A DNA stretch of 64,000 nt from Saprospiraceae bacterium (GTDB taxonomy: Bacteria; Bacteroidota; Bacteroidia; Chitinophagales; Saprospiraceae), in the NCBI GenBank assembly GCA_022844565.1, contig JALHLK010000019.1:1-64000 (forward strand). Reading direction: 5' to 3'. The position numbers and the translations under genes are program-made. The notes beneath the pieces were generated by a model that had not been told where the DNA came from, did not search any database, and saw only the letters and a list, made by a program, of their open reading frames with translations. Numbering within the stretch: position 1 is the stretch's first letter; every line of letters starts with the position of its first letter. Below are positions 49,501 to 58,414 of this stretch, one piece after another.

Positions 49501-52012
49501 ACCCTTTATTCTTCTTGACCCCTACGAATGAAGCGTATGGAAATATGGTCAAATGTTTACCTTCTAAACTTGTACCACCATTGGGCAAGGTAGTTTCTGT
49601 TTGTATAGATAAGTTTACAGGACTTTGATATTCAGCAAAATTTTCTGAACTTTGGAATGAAAGACTTCCATTGTCATTAGTTTTGGATTCCAATAATACA
49701 AAACTTGGGTTAGTAATATGTGAATACCCTGTGAAGTTATAATCAGTAAAATTCTTGAATGCTTTGTGATTGATTGTAGGTTTAACATTCACTTGTACTC
49801 TTGCATCATTTACTTTAAATCCAGTAAGGTAATTGACAGATATTGAGCCACTTAAATTATCGGACAATACATTATTACCCTCAAGTCCATTGATAGAGTA
49901 TAAGGATTCAGTGATATTGGGTTTGATGGTTTCAATATTGATATTTTTTACAATCTTTTCACTTCCTAGATTTATCACACATCGATATCTGCCCGTTTTG
50001 GCCTGTGGTTGTGTAGCCAGAATAAAATGGTAAATCAACTTATTTTTTAAATCAATTGTTTGAATTTTTCGGTCTATGACTAGATTATCAGGATTATAAA
50101 ATTCTACTACAGCAGGAATACCATCTGGATGCTGAAAATCACTCTTGTTGATCATTATGTCTAGATAGATAGAATCTCCAGGTCTATAAACTCCCCTATC
50201 GGTGTAAGCAAAAGTCTCTATCTCTGCCCCTGACCGCTCACCTGCCACGTCAAATTGTGTGATGTCATTGGCTTCGGAAGTTTGCATTTTTAGGTATGTG
50301 ATCTTTTTGTTGTGCGTTAATTGCACGGCAAGCATATCGCTGTACACACCATTAAGTTCTACAAATCCATCAGCATCTGTGTTTCCTTTTTTTAGTTCTT
50401 CTCCTTGTAATGAATAAAATATTACCTCAGCATTGTTAACAGGCAATGCATCTTTTAAGCTGGTAATTGCTGCTAAATAATTATTTCCTGCTTTTTTAGT
50501 AATCAACCCATAGTCAGAACAGATGAGTATTTTTGAATTGAGGTTTCTATTTTGGTAATATTCGATTTTACAAGGATCATTCGTGTCATAACCGCCTTCA
50601 CCACCGTCTTCTGAGTAATAATAGTAATAGTCTCTATAAGCATATTCCCATCTATTGTAAAATTCTGCATCTTGGATATTCGACTCAAGTTTATGCTTTT
50701 TTAATGCATTTGCGCAAGCTAAATCAACATGTTCAATATTATAATCTAAAGAAACATGATAAATTGATCCTGGATTTCTTGCCACCAAACTACTTAAGTC
50801 AATACCATGAACCAAATAACCATCTGTATCTGTCTTACCATCATTAAGTTGTACGATCTGATCATAAACAGGTTTGCCCAAAAATCGTAGGTTGTACGAA
50901 TCCGGATACTCTAAACTCTGCCAAGTTAAAAATTGAAGGACATTCTTTTGCTTGATTTCTAATACATGAATTCTTACAGCATTTAGATTTCGTGTTTTAA
51001 TAGGAATTTTAAAATCTCCATCTGTTGGAAAATACACGCCCTTATCTAAGAAACCTACTTCAGGTGCTGGTGGCTTATTGATAAAGGTGAAACTTTTCTT
51101 CTCCTTAAGCAGCAAATTATCGGTACTTTTTATTCCCTTTTCAAGCTCTACATTGAGAGATTCGTCTAACACATTGATATTGGCAATAAGGATATTTCTA
51201 TCTATAGTTGTTGTGGTATTTTGTCCATTAATTCTCACCAAACCTGTTAAATCTTGTCTTGGGTCGATCACTTTGGAAAACAAAAACTTGATTTCTTTAG
51301 AACCTGCTTCAAATTGCTCTTCAATTACGGTGAAATTATTGCCTAGAGGATAGTGATTTACCTTGCCACTATTTTCTACTCCCAAAGACTTTCCATCATA
51401 TTCTATAATGCCTTTGCCGTACTCAGCTGATTTAAATTTAAATATGACTTCATGCTCATTATTATTGATTACATTGATAGACTGGATATTGCTTTGATTA
51501 GAAAAACATTTTCTTAAGCTACTCGTATCAATTACATCAGCTGTAAATATGCTCAATGTGTGGGAGATTGTATTATTCTCGTTAATATAAAAACTTATAT
51601 TAGCAACACTAATAGATTGTTTCTTTGTCTTCAATTCATACTCAATCCCTTTTTCATAAGTATCAGACAGGAGCGGTAAATCAACAAATACACTATAAGT
51701 AGTAGATGAGGTGAGTGGTTCTAATGGTTTGAATATTAATAAATTACCATTTATTAATGTTGTACTACCCTTTACTTCAGGATCTAATGAAATCAATTGA
51801 GCCAACATCTTGTCAGATACATTCGAACTATCTACTTGATTTTTTAACACAAACCTAATATCATCATTTGTGGAGATGTAGCCAGTGGTTGCGGCTTCAA
51901 AATAATTAGACAATTCGTCTATGTTTGTCAAAGTATCTACATCCTGTTTTTTCTTACAAGAATAGGTGGTTAAGATAAAAAAAACCAAAGAGTATGCTAT
52001 TAAATTTTTCAT
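46514..52012 (-). CDS. bacterial alpha-2-macroglobulin lipoprotein
   Basis: 1832 aa. Lipoprotein signal with Cys ~19 (LTTYSCKKKQ). A long series of MG beta-sandwich domains follows, including the MG-type RGVYRPGDSIYLDIMINK block (~635-655), an A2M domain around residue 1190-1250, and the thioester motif C1378-L-E-Q1381 in PYGCLEQTT with the alpha/alpha toroid beyond it. It traps attacking proteases by covalent thioester bonding in the periplasm. The pairing with pbpC is the classic yfhM-pbpC association: trap invaders and repair the wall they breach. This thioester-bearing, PBP1C-linked form is type 1-like. No frameshift is seen over the full 5.5 kb. Confidence 0.95.
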   Translation of the reverse strand: MKNLIAYSLVFFILTTYSCKKKQDVDTLTNIDELSNYFEAATTGYISTNDDIRFVLKNQVDSSNVSDKMLAQLISLDPEVKGSTTLINGNLLIFKPLEPLTSSTTYSVFVDLPLLSDTYEKGIEYELKTKKQSISVANISFYINENNTISHTLSIFTADVIDTSSLRKCFSNQSNIQSINVINNNEHEVIFKFKSAEYGKGIIEYDGKSLGVENSGKVNHYPLGNNFTVIEEQFEAGSKEIKFLFSKVIDPRQDLTGLVRINGQNTTTTIDRNILIANINVLDESLNVELEKGIKSTDNLLLKEKKSFTFINKPPAPEVGFLDKGVYFPTDGDFKIPIKTRNLNAVRIHVLEIKQKNVLQFLTWQSLEYPDSYNLRFLGKPVYDQIVQLNDGKTDTDGYLVHGIDLSSLVARNPGSIYHVSLDYNIEHVDLACANALKKHKLESNIQDAEFYNRWEYAYRDYYYYYSEDGGEGGYDTNDPCKIEYYQNRNLNSKILICSDYGLITKKAGNNYLAAITSLKDALPVNNAEVIFYSLQGEELKKGNTDADGFVELNGVYSDMLAVQLTHNKKITYLKMQTSEANDITQFDVAGERSGAEIETFAYTDRGVYRPGDSIYLDIMINKSDFQHPDGIPAVVEFYNPDNLVIDRKIQTIDLKNKLIYHFILATQPQAKTGRYRCVINLGSEKIVKNINIETIKPNITESLYSINGLEGNNVLSDNLSGSISVNYLTGFKVNDARVQVNVKPTINHKAFKNFTDYNFTGYSHITNPSFVLLESKTNDNGSLSFQSSENFAEYQSPVNLSIQTETTLPNGGTSLEGKHLTIFPYASFVGVKKNKGSLWDDTYEKTDKISFEVVNLSRNGKLHSSSNTINYKIYRNDQTWWLDKYSLRTQGKFYQEGNWRELYSKSINIAGKGTLSLKDIALEPGLYKVVFEDGKSQHTTADYFSIYSYEYYRTDQKDVKTIRISTDKTSYEVGSDIKLNIPKIKNSRALITIERGNQIVEKRWVETGDDSQEVILQSNENWLPNAYISVLQIQPHINDNDLPIRTYGITHIDLLGKNKTLDIQTNIKDVLESNTKYNFTISEATGKSAQYTLALVDEGLLNITGFATPDPKQHFHAKYPLLVKTWDIYDKLMRYFKGNFAGIISIGGDDAYSLDNVPEISRFKPIVIHQGVFTLKANGKNTHTIQIPNYVGKLRLRIVAGNDSGSFGKMSKNLTVVNPIMVQSAHPRSLNISDKVSIPVTITRSVSTIKSADLSAVADNGMIKGYTSKQKIALNQDVNYVNYDIEVLKKAGRTKIDLEVKSGNKDMKESTSILVNYPNPYESKFVSSTIKAGESKTFNINVIGYKEVFTNQIQVSGFKTPNVLKYAGDLIQYPYGCLEQTTSGAFSQLYLDELLDLSPQELNEQKVNLEGGVASILRMANGKGSFNYWSNGYYDSWADLYAGNFLIEYQKKQKSGIVSESLKSWIENANKSASNWVDNKSEDLYYRENGYFNQAYRLFILAKAGKPAKSAMNRVINQLDSKNGVVYYLLAATYQMAGFDSKASELIKQAEKYIKDQSKDNFYGYNYYHSTVANHALIVESLSYIPSQKKNMDQYYSDLVDLANKSWMSTYDKGSTFLALYRKFGSIKLSNKNLKFAVTTSNKSENVNMAAGKTWSLNSKSGGLKSITIKNTGNDDLTINQTSRYIDDKLIKAAESENLNMTISYYNASKGSAGLDNVNLGDDITINVKVNNPTTFYHENLALNLRMPSGLELINPRINNQEPAPQGVQYQDYKDDRVYSFFELSPGSSLNLNFKTKAAFKGDFFIPVNQCEQMYRGDVYAKSSTGRLVIK

Positions 52013-52432
52013 GAGTCAGATATTTTTAGAATAAAAAGCTAAAGATACATGTGAACGTGAATAAGCGATGAATTTATTATTAATTAAGTCATTAAATTTT
52101 AGAAAATTCTATCGTTTACCTTTATAAAATCAATCTCCATATATGCAAGTGAAAAGTCTAATTATCTATCCTAATTTTATTGAATAATGATGTTAATGGT
52201 AGGGTCTATTTAATTTTTTTCAAGATCTGCTTAAAATCTTTCGTTATTGTCTTGATTTTAAAGGTTACAATTTTGTAAATTAAAAGAGGATTCATACAAT
52301 ATCTCGAGAAAGCTAAACAATTTATTAACTGCGCTGTATAAAGTTAATAAGATGTAGTGATAATAATTTTGCATTTATTAGCAATATTGTAAGTTAATTC
52401 AGCTATTTTTGGCCAAGAATAAATTCAAATAT
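52013..52432. other. 420-bp divergent intergenic region
   Basis: This gap lies between the macroglobulin gene (minus) and the amidase gene (plus). It is AT-rich, with no open frame of note. The only regulatory signal I see is the -7 element at 52364-52371. No clear minus-strand TAnnTTTG element for the macroglobulin operon was found. Confidence 0.6.
52364..52371 (+). promoter_or_regulatory. Bacteroidota -7 element for the amidase gene
   Basis: TAATTTTG, an exact TAnnTTTG match, 61 bp upstream of the amidase ATG. Confidence 0.4.
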
Positions 52433-53980
52433 ATGAAAAACAATTACCTATACTTTTTACTTTTATTATTGATACCCACCCTATTTATCTCTTGTAATTC
52501 TTCTAACAAAGTAAATAAAAAAGTTAAGATTGCTTGGGAAAACATGACGGTAGAAGATATATCTATTGCTATAAAAAGTGAAAAAGTCACCGTCCGAGAG
52601 GTAACAGAATATTTTATAGCAAGAATCAAAAGGATGGATAAATCTATGGACTTAAACGCTGTAGTAATGATCAATCCAGATGCCATTTCCATAGCAGAAA
52701 AGCTAGATAAGGAGATAGCTAAAGGAAATTATAGAGGTATGTTATACGGTATACCCATTTTGATCAAAGATAACATTGATACCAAAGATAAAATGCCTAA
52801 TACGGCGGGTTCTCTATTGTTGAAAGATAACTTTCCAAAAGAAGATGCTCATATTATTAAATTACTGCGAGAATCTGGTGCAGTATTGTTGGGCAAAACA
52901 AATTTGAGTGAGTGGGCCAATTTCAGGTCTGAAAACTCGTCAAGTGGATGGAGTAGCGTTGGTGGTCAAACAAAAAACTTTCATGACCAAAAGATGACAC
53001 CATGCGGATCATCAGCAGGTTCTGCCGTTGCTGCTGCAGCCAGTTTTGCACCGATCACTATTGGTACAGAAACCAATGGATCAATAGCTTGCCCAGCCTC
53101 TGTAAATGGTGTAGTAGGCATAAAACCTACCGTTGGTGTATGGAGTAGATCAGGTATTATTCCTATCAGTCATACGCAAGATACAGGAGGACCTATGGCT
53201 AAATCGGTTAAAGATGCTGCATACTTACTTGGCCCTTTGTCAAAAATAGATGAAACAGACGAAAAAAGTCTGTCTGCAACGCGGTATTCAGATTATACCG
53301 TATATTGTAGACCAGGTGCCTTAAAAGCGAAGAGACTGGGAATCGATAGTACGCTCTTGAACATTCCAGGTGAGCTAGGAGAAATTATGAAAATCACTTT
53401 AGAAAAACTTAAAAATGCCGGAAGTGAAATCGTAATCGTAAACTATAGAAGGTCCCTTAGTAACACTTCTGGTGCTAGTTATGAAATTTTGTTATATGAA
53501 TTTAAAGATGGAGTAGAAAAATACCTTGCAAATACCAATAGTAAGTATAAAACACTAGAACAACTTATAGCAGGTAACAATGAAATGAAAGATAAGATTA
53601 TGCCTATCTTTGGTCAAGAAATATTTGAAAAGTCGGTTTTAAGAAAATCTTTGAAAGACTCAATTTATCAAAATGCAATGGTCAGCTCTTATCAAGCTGT
53701 GAAAAATGCTATTGACAAAACGATCAAAGATAATAATCTTGATGCTATCATTGGACCGACTCTTGGACATGCTTGGCCTATTAATTACGAAAAACCAGGT
53801 GGATTTAATGGGCCGTCTACCTATGGTCATGCAGCAAGAGCAGGCTATCCACACATTACATTACCTATGGGCAAAGTTAATAACCTTCCTGTGGGATTTT
53901 GTTTTTTTGGATTACCATACACTGAAAGAGAATTGATTGGTATGGCATTTGATTATGAGCGAATTAGAGATGTAAAGTAA
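52433..53980 (+). CDS. amidase-signature family lipoprotein
   Basis: 515 aa. Lipoprotein signal with Cys ~21 (TLFISCNSS). The Ser-cisSer-Lys triad of the amidase signature family is complete: Lys112 in IPILIKDNID, the cis-Ser in GSSAGSAVA (Ser193/194), and the nucleophile Ser217 in ETNGSIACPAS. Exported relatives hydrolyse amides, including peptide amides; they are not GatA, which is cytoplasmic and lacks a signal. The start at 52433 opens the signal peptide; an upstream TTG (52409) adds eight charged residues and is less likely. Confidence 0.9.
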   Translation: MKNNYLYFLLLLLIPTLFISCNSSNKVNKKVKIAWENMTVEDISIAIKSEKVTVREVTEYFIARIKRMDKSMDLNAVVMINPDAISIAEKLDKEIAKGNYRGMLYGIPILIKDNIDTKDKMPNTAGSLLLKDNFPKEDAHIIKLLRESGAVLLGKTNLSEWANFRSENSSSGWSSVGGQTKNFHDQKMTPCGSSAGSAVAAAASFAPITIGTETNGSIACPASVNGVVGIKPTVGVWSRSGIIPISHTQDTGGPMAKSVKDAAYLLGPLSKIDETDEKSLSATRYSDYTVYCRPGALKAKRLGIDSTLLNIPGELGEIMKITLEKLKNAGSEIVIVNYRRSLSNTSGASYEILLYEFKDGVEKYLANTNSKYKTLEQLIAGNNEMKDKIMPIFGQEIFEKSVLRKSLKDSIYQNAMVSSYQAVKNAIDKTIKDNNLDAIIGPTLGHAWPINYEKPGGFNGPSTYGHAARAGYPHITLPMGKVNNLPVGFCFFGLPYTERELIGMAFDYERIRDVK

Positions 53981-53996
53981 AATAAAAAATTTAAGT

Positions 53997-55631
53997 GTGA
54001 TTTCTGAAGAAGCATTAACTAAAAACAAAAACGAAGACACCAATAAACTCCTTTGGTCTGATATTCAACGCAAGTTGGACAAGGTGTATCAAGGAGGAGG
54101 TAAAAGCCGGCTTGAAAAAATAACAGCACAAGGTAAATTACAAGCTAGAGAACGTGTCACTTACCTACTGGATGAAGATAGACCCTTTATGGAGATTGGA
54201 GCATTGACAGGGTATGGTATGTACGAAGAGCACGGTGGATGCCCTTCGGGTGGCGTAATAGTGGTAGTTGGTTATGTATCCAATAGACTCTGCGTCGTAG
54301 TTGCTAACGACCCATCAGTAAAGGCAGGTGCATGGTTTCCCATCACCGGGAAGAAAAACCTTAGAGCCCAAGAAATTGCTAATGATAACAATTTGCCCAT
54401 CATATACTTAGTAGACAGTGCTGGAATATACCTTCCGCTACAAGGTGAAATATTTGCTGATAAAGAACATTTTGGTAGAATATTTAGAAACAATGCCCAG
54501 ATGAGCGCAACAGGTATTCCCCAGATTGCTGCAATTATGGGTTCATGTGTTGCTGGAGGTGCGTACTTACCCATCATGTCTGACGAAGCATTAATTGTAG
54601 AAAACACGGGTTCCATCTATTTAGCAGGTCCATATTTAGTCAAAGCTGCCATTGGTGAGGACGTTGATAATGAAACATTAGGTGGAGCTACTACACACAG
54701 CTCAATCAGTGGAGTGACAGATTATAAACTGCCAAATGACCAAGCTTGCCTAGATAAAATTAAAGAACTTGTTGCCTTACAAGGTCATAAACCTAAGTCC
54801 GGAGTTGATCGTATAGAAAGTATCGCTCCAGAAGTAGATCCATCAGAGGTCATGTCTGTTTACCCAGCTGGTGGATTAAAACCTTACGATATTCGCAATT
54901 TGATCAAAACTTTTATCGATGCCAATTCATTATTGGAGTACAAAGAAGAATATGGCAAGAGCATTGTTTGTGGTTATGCTCGCATAGATGGTTGGGCCAT
55001 CGGAATTGTGGCCAATCAACGGATAATCACTAAAAATGGCAAAGGAGAGATGCAATTTGGTGGGGTGATCTACTCTGATTCTGCAGATAAAGCAACAAGA
55101 TTTATATTAAATTGTAATCAGAAAAAAGTACCTCTACTATTCATTCACGACGTCACAGGCTTCATGGTAGGCACAAAATCAGAACATGGAGGCATTATTA
55201 AAGACGGTGCAAAAATGGTCAATGCCGTTGCCAACTCTACCGTACCAAAAATCACCATGGTCGTAGGTAACTCGTATGGTGCGGGCAATTACGCCATGTG
55301 CGGCAAAGCATACGACCCAAGATTTATGATCGCTTGGCCTTCTGCCAAAATAGCCGTCATGGGTGGAAATCAGGCTTCTAGTGTTTTGGCTCAGATTCAA
55401 TTGGCAAGTAAAAAAGACGGCTCAGTCACCTCAAAAGAAGACGAAATCAAACTCACCAACGAAATAAAAGCCAAATATGAGGAACAAACCACAGCCACCT
55501 ATGCCGCTGCAAGACTTTGGGTAGATATGATCATCGACCCCAGAAAGACAAGAGACCACATCAGCCTCTGTTTGTCGGTGACGGATCATAGTAAGATTGA
55601 GGAGTTTAAGTTGGGGGTGATACAGACGTAG
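53997..55631 (+). CDS. acyl-CoA carboxylase carboxyltransferase subunit (3-methylcrotonyl-CoA carboxylase beta type)
   Basis: 544 aa, two crotonase-like carboxyltransferase domains. Blocks YLVDSAGIYLPLQGEIF, DKEHFGRIFRNNAQMSA and IMGSCVAGGAYLPIMSDEALIV, and in the second half GAKMVNAVANSTVPKITMVVG with GNSYGAGNYAMCG, place it closest to methylcrotonyl-CoA carboxylase beta subunits; propionyl- or geranyl-CoA specificity is possible. It transfers the carboxyl group from biotin to the acyl-CoA (leucine degradation if MCC). The start is a GTG 16 bp after the amidase stop. The biotin-carboxylase partner is not in the window. Confidence 0.9.
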   Translation: MISEEALTKNKNEDTNKLLWSDIQRKLDKVYQGGGKSRLEKITAQGKLQARERVTYLLDEDRPFMEIGALTGYGMYEEHGGCPSGGVIVVVGYVSNRLCVVVANDPSVKAGAWFPITGKKNLRAQEIANDNNLPIIYLVDSAGIYLPLQGEIFADKEHFGRIFRNNAQMSATGIPQIAAIMGSCVAGGAYLPIMSDEALIVENTGSIYLAGPYLVKAAIGEDVDNETLGGATTHSSISGVTDYKLPNDQACLDKIKELVALQGHKPKSGVDRIESIAPEVDPSEVMSVYPAGGLKPYDIRNLIKTFIDANSLLEYKEEYGKSIVCGYARIDGWAIGIVANQRIITKNGKGEMQFGGVIYSDSADKATRFILNCNQKKVPLLFIHDVTGFMVGTKSEHGGIIKDGAKMVNAVANSTVPKITMVVGNSYGAGNYAMCGKAYDPRFMIAWPSAKIAVMGGNQASSVLAQIQLASKKDGSVTSKEDEIKLTNEIKAKYEEQTTATYAAARLWVDMIIDPRKTRDHISLCLSVTDHSKIEEFKLGVIQT

Positions 55632-55727
55632 AGATGAAACCAATAGCTATCGTGACATCGAAAATGGCATTGAGTATTTAAAACTTAACCTAGCCGACAG
55701 AAAAATATAAAATAGTAACACCATAAA

Positions 55728-57296
55728 ATGGCAAAACAGAAGAAAGAAGTAAAAGAAAAAGCAATTGAAGTTACCCTTTGGGAAGCTGCAAATAAATTGA
55801 GAGGAAGCGTTGAGCCAGCTGAGTACAAACACGTTGTATTAGGACTAGTATTCTTAAAGTTTGCCAGCGATAAGTTTGAAGAACACCGAGCCAAAATCAT
55901 TGCAGAAGGCAAAGAAAAATATATTGAGATGCCTGAGTTTTACAATATGAGTAATGTGTTTTTTTTAGAAGAAATATCACGTTGGAACTACATTGTAAAA
56001 AAGGCAAGACAAAATGATATTGCCTTAATCATTGACACAGCTCTGCATACAATTGAAAAAGACAACAAGGCTCTGAAAGGGGCCCTGCCCGACAATTATT
56101 TTTCTCGTTTGGGTTTAGACATTACCAAATTGGCTTCTTTGATTAGCGAAATTGACAGCATAAATACACTCAAAGACAAAGAACAAGATTTGGTTGGTCG
56201 TGTGTATGAATACTTCCTGAAAAAGTTTGCGATTGCAGAAGGAAAGGGCAAAGGAGAATTCTATACGCCAAAAACAATTGTAAGCCTTATTTCAGAAATG
56301 ATTGAACCATACAAAGGCATTATCTATGATCCTGCTTGTGGTTCGGGTGGTATGTTTGTGCAATCCATCAAGTTTATAGAAGCACACCACGGAAACCAAA
56401 AAGAGGTTTCTATTTACGGGCAGGAATATACCAAAACCACGTATAAACTGGCAAAGATGAATCTTGCCATTAGAGGAATTTCTGCAAACCTTGGTGAAAA
56501 AGATGCAGACACATTTGCGGACGACCAACACAAAGACTTGAAAGCCGATTACATTATGGCAAACCCACCTTTTAACCAAAAAGACTGGAGAGGCGAAAAT
56601 GAATTGATTGACGACCCACGCTGGAGAGGTTATGATGTGCCACCCAAAAGCAACGCCAACTATGGTTGGATTTTGAATATGGTTTCTAAACTCTCCGAAA
56701 ACGGAATTGCAGGTTTTATATTGGCGAATGGTGCATTGAGTGGCGGTGGCGAAGAATACAAAATACGCAGAAAGCTCATTGAAAATAATTTGGTAGAAGC
56801 AATTGTAGTAATTCCAAGAGAGGTATTCTACACTACCGACATCAGTGTTACGCTTTGGATTTTAAATAAAAACAAAAAGGCAAGAGCTATGGAGATTAAC
56901 GGTAAACAGAAAAACTACCGTGACCGTGAGAAGGAAATTTTGTTTGTGGATTTGAGGCGTTGGGGAACTGAATTTGAAAAAATGTTCATAGAACTTTCAG
57001 AAGAAGATATTAATAACGTAACCAAAAATTTTCATAACTGGCAACAGATTGATTACAAAACTACTTATAAAAACATTCCTGAATATTGCTATTCCGCAAG
57101 TTTTGAAGAAATAAAAGCTAACAATTTTTCTCTCATACCTAGTAAATATATTGAATTTGTTGATACTGATAGTAAAATCGACTTTGAACAGGAAATGAAA
57201 CGTATCCAAAAAGACTTTAAAACATTAATTATTGAAGAAAAACAATCGCAAGAGCAATTAATTAACGCTTTTAAAACTTTAGGCTATGAGTTATAA
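55728..57296 (+). CDS. hsdM: type I restriction-modification methyltransferase subunit HsdM
   Basis: 522 aa. An N-terminal helical N6-Mtase domain (~10-140) precedes the SAM-binding motif I DPACGSGG (201-208) and the catalytic NPPF (279-282), as expected for N6-adenine methylation. GKGEFYTPKTIV before motif I is the family hallmark. A C-terminal helical tail would pair with HsdS. It is the first gene of the island and starts 96 bp after the carboxylase stop; no promoter was recognised. HsdS overlaps its end by 11 bp. Confidence 0.97.
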   Translation: MAKQKKEVKEKAIEVTLWEAANKLRGSVEPAEYKHVVLGLVFLKFASDKFEEHRAKIIAEGKEKYIEMPEFYNMSNVFFLEEISRWNYIVKKARQNDIALIIDTALHTIEKDNKALKGALPDNYFSRLGLDITKLASLISEIDSINTLKDKEQDLVGRVYEYFLKKFAIAEGKGKGEFYTPKTIVSLISEMIEPYKGIIYDPACGSGGMFVQSIKFIEAHHGNQKEVSIYGQEYTKTTYKLAKMNLAIRGISANLGEKDADTFADDQHKDLKADYIMANPPFNQKDWRGENELIDDPRWRGYDVPPKSNANYGWILNMVSKLSENGIAGFILANGALSGGGEEYKIRRKLIENNLVEAIVVIPREVFYTTDISVTLWILNKNKKARAMEINGKQKNYRDREKEILFVDLRRWGTEFEKMFIELSEEDINNVTKNFHNWQQIDYKTTYKNIPEYCYSASFEEIKANNFSLIPSKYIEFVDTDSKIDFEQEMKRIQKDFKTLIIEEKQSQEQLINAFKTLGYEL

Positions 57297-58404
57297 GCGA
57301 ATTGGAGATTACATACGGTTATCGGATAAACGCAATTCTGATTTAAAAATAAATCGATTAAGAGGAGTTTCTACAACTAAACAATTAATTGTTTCTGTTG
57401 CAAATATGTCGGGAGTTAGTCTTGGTAATTATAAAGTTGTAGAGAAAAATCAATTTGTTTATGTTGCAGACACTTCCAGAAGAGGAGAAAAAATAGGGCT
57501 AGCATTAAATGACGGTGACCCTTGTATTGTTTCTAGCATATATACAGTTTTTGAAGTTATTGATACAAAAATTCTGTTATCAGAGTATCTATTTATTTGG
57601 TTTAATCGGTCCGAATTTGACAGATATGCCCGATTTAATTCTTGGGGTAGTGCAAGAGAAACTTTTAACTGGGAAGATATGTGTGAAGTAAAAATGCCAA
57701 TACCACACATTGACGAGCAAAGAAAATATGTTGCACTTTATACGGGTTTACTTTCCAATCAAAAAACTTATGAAAACAGCTTAACAGATTTGCAATTGAT
57801 TTGTGACACCTACATTGAAAATTTAATAAATACTGAAAATCGTAAATTACTCGGACAATATATAGAATTGTATGAAGAAAGAAATACTAGTATGAGTATT
57901 AAAAGAGTACAAGGTGTATCAATTTCTAAAGTATTTATTGAGACTAGAGCAAATATGAGTGGCGTAAGTATTCATGATTATAAGGTTGTCAGAAAAGGAC
58001 ATTTTGCCTTTAATCCTAATACAGCTCGTATGGGAGAAAAAATTTGTGTTGCATTAAATGATGGCGAAGTTTGCATTGTTTCTAAGATTTACCCTGTTTT
58101 TAAGGTAATTGACACAAGTAAATTGTTGCCAGAATATTTATTACTATGGTTTACCAGACCTGATTTTGACCGCTACGCAAGATTTCATTCTTGGGGTAGT
58201 GCAAGAGAAACTTTTGATTGGGCTGATATGTGCAATGTAAAATTGCCAATCCCAGATATTAAAATTCAGGAAGCCATTGTAACCATTTACCACACGTTGG
58301 AAACACGTAAACGAATCAATGAGCAATTAAAAAACACCATTAAACCGCTTTGTCCTGTGCTGATGAAAGGTGTGGTGGAGAGTATGAAATTAGAAACTGT
58401 ATAA
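57286..58404 (+). CDS. hsdS: type I restriction specificity subunit HsdS with two near-duplicate halves
   Basis: 372 aa. Two target-recognition domains, ~1-150 and ~185-345, each followed by a helical conserved region. The two halves are strikingly alike (both contain LNDG-(D/E)-x-CIVS, FDRYARF-(N/H)-SWGSARETF and a PIPxI end), unlike normal HsdS, whose two domains differ. A 29-base stretch is identical at 57638-57666 and 58187-58215. HsdS binds the bipartite DNA target; two similar domains predict a near-palindromic target. The start ATG lies within hsdM. Confidence 0.93.
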   Translation: MSYKRIGDYIRLSDKRNSDLKINRLRGVSTTKQLIVSVANMSGVSLGNYKVVEKNQFVYVADTSRRGEKIGLALNDGDPCIVSSIYTVFEVIDTKILLSEYLFIWFNRSEFDRYARFNSWGSARETFNWEDMCEVKMPIPHIDEQRKYVALYTGLLSNQKTYENSLTDLQLICDTYIENLINTENRKLLGQYIELYEERNTSMSIKRVQGVSISKVFIETRANMSGVSIHDYKVVRKGHFAFNPNTARMGEKICVALNDGEVCIVSKIYPVFKVIDTSKLLPEYLLLWFTRPDFDRYARFHSWGSARETFDWADMCNVKLPIPDIKIQEAIVTIYHTLETRKRINEQLKNTIKPLCPVLMKGVVESMKLETV

Positions 58405-58414
58405 TATTTAGAGA

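Noticed and set aside
54272-54616. 114-codon open frame on the minus strand
   Set aside because: It is antisense to the strongly conserved carboxyltransferase gene and has no promoter or motif.
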